Shown: positions 1-5,761, numbered from the stretch's first letter. The stretch is 5,872 bases of DNA from Desulfobacterales bacterium (GCA_030145595.1 JAQYVG010000131.1:1-5872); one strand, 5' to 3'. Numbers and translations are program-made. The notes: generated by a model not told the origin, from the sequence alone.

Positions 1-559
1 CTCCGTGTCAAGCATAAAATTGATAAATAAAAAGGGAGTGGGGTCAAACCTTGATCCTTGATTAAAGAAATAAAAAATACAGCAAGCATTTTAAGAACCG
101 GGAGATTGAATGCCTGTCTTCCGTCTTCCGGGACGCCCCTTAAATTATAAAATTCTATTCATCCTTTAGTGAATATCCATTTTCTGATGCTATTCGCTCT
201 CCACGCTGAGCACAAATACATGGAGGCCTGGGGGACGTCTATTCGATTATAACTTTACCCCTTTTTATAGATCACAGGACGGTGGTGAAATATTGAGGAG
301 CAATAGCGCAATTTTATTAGTAAATAAGAGAATAACCTGATCTCACTTCTTCAATTTGTACGATAATCTTACTCTTTGACATCATATGCGGGACTTTGGT
401 AATGTTTCGATTAGGATTCCCAATCTTCTATTTTTAGAAATGCACGATGCAGGCAATCGTCAATTCAAGGCTGCCTTGTTTCAGAACAAAATCATACAAT
501 ATATAGGAGAGGGTAATGATCGGGGGACATCATCGAAAGGTATAAAAAGGGAAACGGTC
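1..559. other. AT-rich gene-poor stretch with short repeats
   Basis: No convincing gene is seen here. Positions 49-62 hold two back-to-back copies of the 7-mer CCTTGAT. The stretch GGGGTCAAACCTTGATCC (40-57) and the GGGACGCCCC (130-139) and GGGGGACGTC (230-239) strings look like the flanks of REP-associated or IS200-type transposase genes that I associate with Desulfobacterota genomes. That resemblance is from memory, and no transposase reading frame is present. The open frame that begins with ATG at 386 runs into the gene at 560, but its first 58 codons have no ribosome site and are probably untranslated leader. Confidence 0.35.
376..405 (+). promoter_or_regulatory. Possible sigma70 promoter for the 560-919 gene
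   Basis: A perfect -35 hexamer TTGACA lies at 376-381. The best partner is TAATGT at 400-405 with an 18-base spacer, matching the -10 consensus at only three of six positions. A start of transcription near 412 would give a leader of about 150 bases before the ATG at 560. It would also place the ATG at 386 upstream of the transcript, which supports the later start codon. The weak -10 keeps this tentative. Confidence 0.3.
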
Positions 560-919
560 ATGCATCTTAAAAAATCAGATCTTAAGAAGGTTTGCAGAGA
601 ATTTTTAACCGCTTCCTGGGAAGTTTTTTCGTGGAGGTGGGACAGCCGCTTTGAAGCTCTTGTATCTGAATTTTCTGCAGATGATAGAGATGAATTTCGT
701 GCGGTACTGGAGCGCGATCTCAGCTTGGTATGGGACAGTTCAAACATCCGTGAAGCACCTGATATTGTGAAGGTGTGCAACGATAACTTTGGCGGCCTTC
801 AGTCAGGCCAGCTGCTTTTTACTTCAGATCCAAACCAGGATATTTTTATTTTTGGTGCATGGTGGCCGTGGGGCGACGGAGAGACTATCTCTCTTCGCAT
901 CACATCACCCGCCAAATAA
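560..919 (+). CDS. Hypothetical protein, 119 aa, family not recognised
   Basis: I do not recognise this protein. The chosen ATG at 560 has a purine-rich ribosome site AAGGGA (547-552) seven bases upstream. The in-frame ATG at 386 has none, so the longer 177-residue reading is less likely. The product has no signal peptide or membrane segment and should be cytoplasmic. Residues 1-60 look helical and charged (KKSDLKKVCREF, then a DDRDEFRAVLERD stretch). The second half looks more strand-like and ends in an aromatic patch, FGAWWPWGDGETISLRI, at residues 98-114. Two cysteines (12, 73) are too far apart to suggest a metal motif. It stands alone: the next gene is over 600 bases away and no terminator is visible after it. 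Reality of the gene is supported by length, ribosome site and amino-acid composition only. Confidence 0.6.
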   Translation: MHLKKSDLKKVCREFLTASWEVFSWRWDSRFEALVSEFSADDRDEFRAVLERDLSLVWDSSNIREAPDIVKVCNDNFGGLQSGQLLFTSDPNQDIFIFGAWWPWGDGETISLRITSPAK

Positions 920-1537
920 TTACAACATGAAAAAAGACCGGACTCTTCAAATGGCTCAAAGACTTGTTCGGACAATGAATAGAGAGGAAAACGCCGACGC
1001 ATTTCCCACCGCGTGAAATTCATGATATTTGACTTGAGGCATCAAAAAACAAACCCCAAAATATTTGCGATTGCCTTACCGAATCTTCAATGTTATTAAT
1101 CTGATAGTAACTATCAATACAGGCAAGGCATCTTGCATCAATCCTACCTATCCTATCCAACAATATTTACCATCCATCAATATCACAATATGGCATATAT
1201 CTATATGAAATGTTTGCCATTTATTATTTGACATGCAAACGTTTATATAATACCTTCCTGAATGTTGAATTTCATGCGAAACCTGACCTCTATCTCGAAT
1301 CAGTTTCCATTGTGAAACATCTCTTGTTTTGCTGACCTCATTCTCGATTTCTTTCTCTCTACCTGATGTTTTGTCACTTCATTCAGTTAACTTTTATTCG
1401 GAGGGCATCGCCATGGAGAAACCCCTCAAATTGTGCATACCTTGCCCCTAATGGAACGCTGTCTATCACATTAGGGGACTATCAAGCCTTATGTATAAGA
1501 ACCTGCTATTTGCTTCTAAATAAAGGGAGGTACAGCC
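920..1537. other. Long intergenic region with inverted and direct repeats
   Basis: No gene is supported in these 618 bases. The region is very AT-rich (about 28% GC in the block 1201-1260). It holds a TTGACA at 1228-1233 followed by TATAAT at 1246-1251, but the 12-base spacer is too short for a normal promoter. Two near-copies of a 15-mer, TGACCTC then two variable bases then TCTCGA, occur at 1284-1298 and 1333-1347. A 9-bp inverted repeat is at 1445-1477. TATAAG at 1494-1499 is a possible -10 box for the 1538 gene but has no good -35. Confidence 0.5.
1445..1477. repeat. 9-bp perfect inverted repeat upstream of the 1538 gene
   Basis: CCCCTAATG at 1445-1453 is the exact reverse complement of CATTAGGGG at 1469-1477, with a 15-base loop. 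It ends 60 bases before the ATG at 1538. There is no T-run after it, so it is not an intrinsic terminator. It could be an operator near a promoter using TATAAG at 1494, or a leader hairpin if transcription starts further upstream. Confidence 0.6.
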
Positions 1538-2056
1538 ATGCAATTGCTTAAATCCAAAAAATTAATGTTGCTGCTCATCACTCTTGTCTCTATTTTCGCT
1601 TTTGGCGCAACAACATCCTTGGCGCAGGAGAAGGTTAAAATCAAAACGAAATTTTATGGTGTTTTTACAACATTTGAGCAAATGAAGCCTGATGACACCG
1701 AGGGACACACTCTGAGCTTATACAAAACACAGGGGGCTGGAGCTGGAGCTTCCGGAGACGTAACATTTTTAGCAGATGGACAGAGTGATCTTGTCAAAGG
1801 AAATGGTCCCCATCATGGCTACACTAAAATTAATGACAAAGATGGTCATTTCTATTTCACTAAATGGCAGGGAGAGGTTACCACCACAAAATCCCCTGAA
1901 GGCAAACCTATCATGAAATGGGGAGGGACTTGGTCTATTACCAAAGGGACAGGAAAATGGGAAAACGCTCAAGGTGATGGCACCTATAAGGGATGGTTTA
2001 TAGGGAAGGGAATTTATACTTATATTAGTGAGGGCGAATACTTCATTAAAAAGTGA
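1538..2056 (+). CDS. Secreted small beta-rich protein, 172 aa
   Basis: This is an exported protein of unknown function. The ATG at 1538 has a strong ribosome site AGGGAGG (1524-1530) seven bases upstream. Residues 1-29 form a clear Sec signal peptide: basic start (KSKK), hydrophobic core from about residue 9 to 24, and a likely signal peptidase I cut after SLA (27-29). The mature part (about 143 residues) is rich in glycine, threonine, lysine and aromatics in alternating patterns. The section at residues 129-152, GGTWSITKGTGKW followed by GDGTYKG, and the terminal YISEGEY, resemble small periplasmic barrel proteins of the allene-oxide-cyclase-like or lipocalin-like kind. That fold assignment is my inference from pattern. 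The mature protein has no cysteine. It appears to be a single-gene unit with a terminator about 110 bases downstream. Confidence 0.8.
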   Translation: MQLLKSKKLMLLLITLVSIFAFGATTSLAQEKVKIKTKFYGVFTTFEQMKPDDTEGHTLSLYKTQGAGAGASGDVTFLADGQSDLVKGNGPHHGYTKINDKDGHFYFTKWQGEVTTTKSPEGKPIMKWGGTWSITKGTGKWENAQGDGTYKGWFIGKGIYTYISEGEYFIKK

Positions 2057-2164
2057 AAAACAAACATCTCTTAACAACTTTATCCATGCAATCTTCTACT
2101 GGCCCGCAGTTTTAGTTTGGTGGTAGGGCGGTTCTGGAAAGTATATAACAATAACTAAGACGCT

Positions 2165-2201
2165 AAAGGCAGGGTCAGCAATGGCTCTGCCTTTGCTTTT
2201 C
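2165..2201 (+). terminator. Intrinsic terminator after the secreted-protein gene
   Basis: AAAGGCAG (2165-2172) pairs perfectly with CTGCCTTT (2187-2194). The stem extends inward by four more pairs including two G-U wobbles, leaving a six-base loop. A short T-tract TTTT (2197-2200) follows. The stem is strong and the T-run is weak. It lies 108 bases past the stop codon at 2056. Confidence 0.65.
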
Positions 2202-2302
2202 AAATTCCCACATATTGTGTCTCAATCATTTTCATATGGACAACTCGAATGTGATGATTGCTGCCTTCAATCGCAAATCCAGGTCACCTCAATATCGGAA
2301 TT

Positions 2303-2320
2303 GATTAGGATTCCGAATCT
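2303..2320. repeat. Second copy of an 18-mer also at 409-426
   Basis: GATTAGGATTCC, one variable base, then AATCT occurs at 409-426 and 2303-2320 with 17 of 18 bases identical, about 1.9 kb apart. The copy here overlaps a 7-bp inverted repeat (2295-2316). The role is unknown. Confidence 0.5.
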
Positions 2321-2460
2321 ACAATCCGAAACCTGTACTATTTGCTATTTCCGTAAATATCAATAGGCTTATTTTTTTCAGATATACATACCGTATAACA
2401 ACCAGAGCAGGTAGACGTTAATTTGCAGACTACGGCTATGAAATTACAGTATTCCAATCG

Positions 2461-2490
2461 TTGATATTTAGGGGACTATCGGATATAGTC
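2461..2490 (+). promoter_or_regulatory. Sigma70-type promoter with palindrome over the -10 box
   Basis: TTGATA (2461-2466) and TATAGT (2484-2489) each match consensus at five of six positions and are separated by exactly 17 bases. Transcription would start near 2496 and read into the small gene at 2561. A palindrome GACTAT-N5-ATAGTC (2474-2490) covers the -10 element, the position expected for a repressor site. The spacer also contains the 13-mer TTAGGGGACTATC (2468-2480), which occurs identically at 1471-1483 upstream of the secreted-protein gene. Confidence 0.6.
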
Positions 2491-2560
2491 TGAACAATTT
2501 CCATTGAATCACATTATTGGAGTTAATTGGTCTTATTTTCTTTATAGGGGGACCGTTACG

Positions 2561-2745
2561 ATGAAGAAAAAAGCTATGGCCTATTGGGGTGCTGTTTGCC
2601 CCGGATGCAATATTGGAAGGAAATATCCAAATTCATTTATAGGCAACGGGTAGTTGAACATTGGAAAAAAGGTTGCCCTGTAAACGAAGCTTATATAGAG
2701 GTATTTGGAGAGAAGGAAGAAAAAACCAAAGAAAATAAAGATTAA
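2561..2745 (+). pseudogene. Small cysteine-containing protein gene, apparently frameshifted
   Basis: Two adjoining frames together look like one small gene. The first starts at ATG 2561, ten bases after an AGGGGG ribosome site (2545-2550), and reads MKKKAMAYWGAVCPGC before running out of sense and stopping at 2651-2653. The second frame from about 2608 reads QYWKEISKFIYRQ, VVEHWKKGCPVNEAY, IEVFG and a charged tail, stopping at TAA 2743-2745. The second frame has only ATG 2605 as a start, with no ribosome site. Restoring one missing base near 2608 would give about 61 residues with a CPGC pair and a later GCP motif, perhaps a small metal-binding protein. Alternatives are a sequencing error, a real decayed gene, or -1 slippage, possibly at GAAAAAA (2566-2572), which would replace the CPGC part. 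I do not recognise the family. Confidence 0.5.
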
Positions 2746-2878
2746 TGCTCTCTGTAAAATCAATTGCATCTGATCGTGAACATTTGGCGACTATCAGAAA
2801 TATTCTGCAATTTTTCAGGTTAACTACAATACTGTATTTTCTGGCAAGAAGTCTACGCTTATCACACCGGGTATTGGT

Positions 2879-2949
2879 ATGCCCTTGTGGTGCCGGCTTT
2901 CTGCTGGCAAACAGGCATGCGGAACAGCTTTTTGGGAAAAGTGCCGCAT
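2879..2949 (+). ncRNA. Structured RNA segment: two back-to-back stem-loops
   Basis: The first stem-loop runs 2879-2918: ATGCC, TGT and TGCCGGC pair with GCTGGCA, ACA and GGCAT around the loop TTTCT, giving about 15 pairs with small internal bulges. The second runs 2917-2949: ATGCGG, CA and CTTTT pair with AAAAG, TG and CCGCAT around the loop TGGG, about 13 pairs with two small bulges. They share two bases at 2917-2918. No T-run follows, so neither is a standard terminator. The segment ends 53 bases before the flavoprotein start, so it could be a leader element controlling that gene, an RNA processing site, or a mobile palindromic repeat. No known riboswitch class is recognised. Confidence 0.4.
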
Positions 2950-3002
2950 AATTCAGATTCATGCAGTTGTTGATCCTTGCAGAGCGTAGAAAATAGGAGA
3001 TA

Positions 3003-3659
3003 ATGGACGTGAAGATTATTGGGTTTAGCTCTGGTGTCGTCGAGCGCGAGTCGAATGTAGATCGAATGGTAAAGGCCATCATGGAAAAGAGTGGCTATGA
3101 ATCCGAATTCATTAAGCTCACCGATTTGAACTACTCTGCCTGCAAAAGTTGCGTTTGGCTGTGCGCAGAACCGCAGTTATGTTTGCTTGAGGACGATCTA
3201 TTACCCTACTATCAGAAGGTAAAGGAAGCCGATGCTGTTGTATTGGGAAGTCCCATCCATTTCGGGACTGTAAGTGCTGGCATGTTATCTTTTATCTCAC
3301 GATTGTGGGGATTTCGGCATGTGACTATTTCTATCAAGAACAAGCCATTTGTGCTGGCGCTCAGTGGTATGGGATTTGAACAGAATGATACTTCTGTAGA
3401 TGATTTTAAACGGCCGCTTAAGGCCTTTCAAGTCAATATTCTCGATGTTATCTCATATTATTCAAGAATACCACCGTGCTATAGATGTGGCCGTCATCAG
3501 GAGTGTCGCATCGGCGGGGCATATATGCTTTGGGGTGAAAAGACATCTACCTTGCCAATTACACCGGAGCTCTTTCAGAAATGGGAAGATAGTTCTGAAA
3601 CAGTGGACAAAATCGAGGCTGCTGCTGAAAAACTCAATAAAACGTTTTCAATAAGTTAA
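3003..3659 (+). CDS. Flavodoxin-fold FMN / iron-sulfur flavoprotein family oxidoreductase
   Basis: This is a 218-residue cytoplasmic redox protein of the NADPH-dependent FMN reductase / iron-sulfur flavoprotein family. The start KIIGFSSG with SNVDRMVKAI (residues 4-27) is the FMN phosphate-binding loop and first helix. LGSPIHFGTVSAGMLSFISR (81-100) is the typical second FMN-contact region. Between them lie cysteines 47, 50, 54 and 60 (CX2CX3CX5C), close to but not identical with the compact four-cysteine 4Fe-4S motif of archaeal Isf proteins. A second group, cysteines 159, 162 and 168, lies in PPCYRCGRHQEC. The substrate is unknown. The ribosome site AGGAG (2995-2999) is only three bases from ATG 3003 but nine from the in-frame GTG 3009, so the true start may be GTG 3009 (two residues shorter). 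It follows the structured segment at 2879-2949 and is closed by a terminator at 3746. Confidence 0.82.
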   Translation: MDVKIIGFSSGVVERESNVDRMVKAIMEKSGYESEFIKLTDLNYSACKSCVWLCAEPQLCLLEDDLLPYYQKVKEADAVVLGSPIHFGTVSAGMLSFISRLWGFRHVTISIKNKPFVLALSGMGFEQNDTSVDDFKRPLKAFQVNILDVISYYSRIPPCYRCGRHQECRIGGAYMLWGEKTSTLPITPELFQKWEDSSETVDKIEAAAEKLNKTFSIS

Positions 3660-3745
3660 GAAAGGTGGCAAGGGGAAGTCGTTTAAATCAACATTAGCGA
3701 AGCTGCACACTGCGGCTATTAGTGCTCGTTATGATCGACAAACTA

Positions 3746-3786
3746 AAAGTGCGGAATATTTGGTCAATTCTGCACTTTATCTTTTT
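3746..3786 (+). terminator. Strong intrinsic terminator after the flavoprotein gene
   Basis: AAAGTGCGGAAT (3746-3757) pairs with ATTCTGCACTTT (3767-3778) over 12 bp with one G-U wobble, around a nine-base loop. TTTTT follows at 3782-3786. It lies about 87 bases past the stop codon and separates the flavoprotein unit from the MCE lipoprotein-hgcAB unit. Confidence 0.8.
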
Positions 3787-3853
3787 AAGGCAGCCACTAT
3801 ATTTTGGGGATACCGACTCCCTGTCGAAATGCCGGTCACGATCGTATTTATTA

Positions 3854-3881
3854 TTGTTTTATGATTCAGCTTGTGCATAAT
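3854..3881 (+). promoter_or_regulatory. Possible promoter for the MCE lipoprotein-hgcAB unit
   Basis: TTGTTT (3854-3859) and CATAAT (3876-3881) are separated by 16 bases. The -10 matches consensus at five of six positions and the -35 at three or four. It is the best candidate between the terminator at 3786 and the ATG at 3920, and would give a leader of about 30 bases. No obvious operator is seen around it. Confidence 0.35.
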
Positions 3882-3908
3882 TTAATCATCGAGATTTCTG
3901 GAACTGAG

Positions 3909-3914
3909 AAGGGG
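3909..3914 (+). promoter_or_regulatory. Ribosome binding site that fixes the MCE lipoprotein start
   Basis: AAGGGG at 3909-3914 sits five bases before ATG 3920. The in-frame GTG at 3914 overlaps this site and so is unlikely to be the start. Confidence 0.7.
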
Positions 3915-3919
3915 TGTAT

Positions 3920-4597
3920 ATGTTTAAAAAGGTTTTGGTGCTATTGCTTTTGCCTTTGATCAGCCTGGGATGCAAAGCAGACGGGCTCAACCTTAAAATC
4001 CGATACGATCAGGTTCACGGCCTGCAAAAGGGCGACCAGGTGATTTTTGAACAGCATCCCATTGGAATAGTTACAGGTGTATCGTATAGGGATAATGGTG
4101 ATTACCTGGTCTCCGTAGTTATTAAAAAGGACTCTAACGCCGCTGCCACTGAACACTCCAGATTTTTTATAGCAGACGACCTTGTCCGTCAGGGCCATAA
4201 GGCGGTTGAAGTGGCCCAAATTCGTCCAGGGGGATCACTTTTGAAAAATCAAGCAACTGTCGAAGGCTCCACCCGGGCTTCAATGTTTTTCGATCAGATA
4301 AAGGACGGATTTGAGAATGGGTTTGAGAATCTTAAAAAAGAATTTGAACAATTTTCGCAAGAATTAAGCAAGGTTCCCGAAAGAGAAGCCTTTAAAAACC
4401 TGGAAAACGAGTTAAAAGACCTGGCCGGGGAAATCGAAAAATCCGGCAAGGCAGCGCGTGAAGAAATAGAGCAGCAGTGGCTGCCGCGACTCAAGCAGGA
4501 ACTGGAAATACTAAAGGAACAGCTGCGAAAGTTAGGACGGGAAGACGAATTGAAACCACTTGAAATCGAGTTGGAAAGACTTAAAACATATCTATAA
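3920..4597 (+). CDS. MCE/MlaD-domain lipoprotein with long helical tail
   Basis: This 225-residue protein is predicted to be an envelope lipoprotein of the MCE (MlaD/PqiB-like) family, whose members bind or conduct lipids and hydrophobic molecules between membranes. Residues 1-17 are a lipoprotein signal (MFKK, then a leucine-rich core) ending at Cys18 in the box SLGC. Lysine at +2 is compatible with outer-membrane sorting by the E. coli rule. The MCE domain spans about residues 23-117, with the signature GLQKGDQVIFEQHPIGIVTGV (34-54) and a later GGSLLKNQATVEG ending. Residues about 124-225 are charged and helical with leucine spacing typical of a coiled coil. MCE proteins usually sit beside their ABC permease and ATPase; none is in this window. 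No promoter or terminator is evident in the 93 bases before hgcA, so co-transcription is plausible. A link to mercury or methyl transfer is not shown by the sequence. Confidence 0.82.
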   Translation: MFKKVLVLLLLPLISLGCKADGLNLKIRYDQVHGLQKGDQVIFEQHPIGIVTGVSYRDNGDYLVSVVIKKDSNAAATEHSRFFIADDLVRQGHKAVEVAQIRPGGSLLKNQATVEGSTRASMFFDQIKDGFENGFENLKKEFEQFSQELSKVPEREAFKNLENELKDLAGEIEKSGKAAREEIEQQWLPRLKQELEILKEQLRKLGREDELKPLEIELERLKTYL

Positions 4598-4690
4598 AAT
4601 GGTAACGTTGAAATGGATTGCAATACCCCTCAAAAAACATTGTTGGTTAAAGCCAATACCGGCTGTTGACCCAAGGATAAACCGACTCAG

Positions 4691-5752
4691 GTGAGTCTTC
4701 CTGATTTGAAACAGCCGTTTGTCATCGGCTCCATGAATACGCCGGTGGGTGAAGTGCCCCGGGTTTCGTCATCACTGGCACGGGCTGATCACTGGGGAAC
4801 CTTTAAGGCCCGCTGGAGTGTGGGGCGCATGCATTACACCGTCGAACCCGGCCTTTACGCTCTGAACCGGCCTACAGAGAAATCACCGGTTCTGGTCACC
4901 GCCAATTACAAAATGAGCTTTGACAGCCTCCGCCAGGCTTTAGGGGACCGGGATGCCTGGATTCTGGTGCTCGATACTGATGGAATCAATGTGTGGTGTG
5001 CCGCCGGCAAGGGCACCTTCGGGACAGACGAACTGGTTGCGCGCATCAAATCGAGCGGTCTGGAACAGATTGTGGCCCATCGCCGGCTGATTCTGCCCCA
5101 GCTTTCCGGACCCGGCATAGCGGCATTTAAAGTAAAAAAGCTCTCGGGATTCAAAGCCGTTTACGGTCCAATCCTGGCAACAGACCTTAAAGCTTTTTTC
5201 GAAAACGGTCTCAAAGCAACACCTGCAATGCGCAAAAAATCATTCCCTCTTTGGGAACGGATTGTACTTATACCGGTGGAGCTGGTTGCGGCCTTCAAGC
5301 CGGCTATCTTCGTGCTTGCATTCTTTTTTATTTTGGGAGGTTTCGGCGGTCCCGGCGCCTTTTGCACCAATGCACTGGATTACGGTCTTTTTGCAGTCAT
5401 CGCCTTGGCAACAGCAATTCTGTCCGGCGCAATACTGACGCCGATCCTGCTGCCCTATCTGCCCGGCCGGGCCTTTGCGCTCAAAGGTTTTATTTTAGGG
5501 CTTTTAACCGCAGTAATATTAGTATTTTTTCGAAATGTTGATTTTGCGTCCTGGTCCGGCCGTCTTGAAATCACGGCCTGGTTTTTTTTGGTGCCGGCTG
5601 TCACGGCCTTTCTGGCCATGAACTTTACCGGCGCTTCGACCTACACTTCTTTATCAGGCGTAAAAAAAGAGATGCGCTGGGCCGTGCCTCTGCAAATCGG
5701 CGCTGTTGTGGTCGGCCTGGGCCTTTGGCTTGGGTCGCGGTTTATGGTTTAA
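4691..5752 (+). CDS. hgcA: HgcA, corrinoid methyltransferase of mercury methylation
   Basis: HgcA carries a methyl group on a corrinoid and transfers it to Hg(II), making methylmercury with HgcB. Length is 353 residues, close to known HgcA proteins. The N-terminal corrinoid domain (about residues 35-170) shows VEPGLYAL (51-58), PVLVTANYKM (66-75) and the diagnostic cap-helix motif NVWCAAGK (100-107). Cys103 (codon 4997-4999) is the residue known to coordinate cobalt. KGTFGTDE (107-114) and LPQLSGPG (135-142) follow. About five membrane helices lie near 188-216, 230-256, 262-281, 293-312 and 329-349, as expected for the inner-membrane anchor. The GTG at 4691 has only a weak, distant AAGGA (4673-4677); ATG 4733 (residue 15) is an alternative start that keeps all conserved parts. 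A stop at 4667-4669 bounds the frame. GC is higher than in the upstream genes. No key residue is missing. Confidence 0.96.
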   Translation: MSLPDLKQPFVIGSMNTPVGEVPRVSSSLARADHWGTFKARWSVGRMHYTVEPGLYALNRPTEKSPVLVTANYKMSFDSLRQALGDRDAWILVLDTDGINVWCAAGKGTFGTDELVARIKSSGLEQIVAHRRLILPQLSGPGIAAFKVKKLSGFKAVYGPILATDLKAFFENGLKATPAMRKKSFPLWERIVLIPVELVAAFKPAIFVLAFFFILGGFGGPGAFCTNALDYGLFAVIALATAILSGAILTPILLPYLPGRAFALKGFILGLLTAVILVFFRNVDFASWSGRLEITAWFFLVPAVTAFLAMNFTGASTYTSLSGVKKEMRWAVPLQIGAVVVGLGLWLGSRFMV

Positions 5753-5761
5753 GGGGTTATT

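Larger units (their letters stand above)
2057..2560. other. Intergenic region with terminator, repeats and promoter
   Basis: These 504 bases hold no supported gene. From left to right they contain an intrinsic terminator (2165-2201), a 7-bp inverted repeat TCGGAAT/ATTCCGA (2295-2301 and 2310-2316) overlapping a second copy of an 18-mer also found at 409-426, and a sigma70-like promoter with an overlapping palindrome (2461-2490). A 61-codon open frame beginning at 2181 starts inside the terminator loop and is rejected. Confidence 0.55.

Noticed and set aside
386..559. N-terminal 58-codon extension of the 119-residue protein
   Set aside because: ATG 386 lacks a ribosome site and lies next to the -35 TTGACA, upstream of the predicted transcription start. 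ATG 560 has a well-spaced AAGGGA.
927..1016. 29-codon frame starting MKKDRTLQMAQRL after the 119-residue gene
   Set aside because: No ribosome site and too short to judge from one sequence; it is the tail of a longer shadow frame over the 560-919 gene.
1228..1251. TTGACA and TATAAT upstream of the secreted-protein gene
   Set aside because: Both hexamers match consensus but are only 12 bases apart, too close for a normal sigma70 promoter.
1284..1347. Pair of near-identical 15-mers (TGACCTC-N2-TCTCGA) as an operator
   Set aside because: Only two copies with two mismatches, in AT-rich DNA and far from a credible promoter; too weak to call as a site.
2181..2366. 61-codon + strand frame beginning MALPLLFKF
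   Set aside because: Its start codon lies in the loop of the terminator at 2165-2194 and there is no ribosome site.
2745..2951. 68-codon + strand frame whose ATG overlaps the preceding stop as TAATG
   Set aside because: No ribosome site, no recognisable motif, and its 3' third coincides with the two strong stem-loops at 2879-2949. The overlap with the stop is the only support.
2633..3082. 149-codon minus-strand frame
   Set aside because: It runs antisense across the small frameshifted gene and into the flavoprotein start. Its composition is serine-, arginine- and phenylalanine-rich without domains, typical of an antisense shadow.
3811..3841. Small palindromic string CGACTCCCTGTCG with a following CCGGT before the MCE gene
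   Set aside because: The stem is only four base pairs with a five-base loop and is not followed by a T-run; not distinguishable from chance.
4651..4664. AGCC/GGCT hairpin between the MCE gene and hgcA as a terminator
   Set aside because: The stem is only four base pairs with no T-run, so it gives no reason to separate the two genes.
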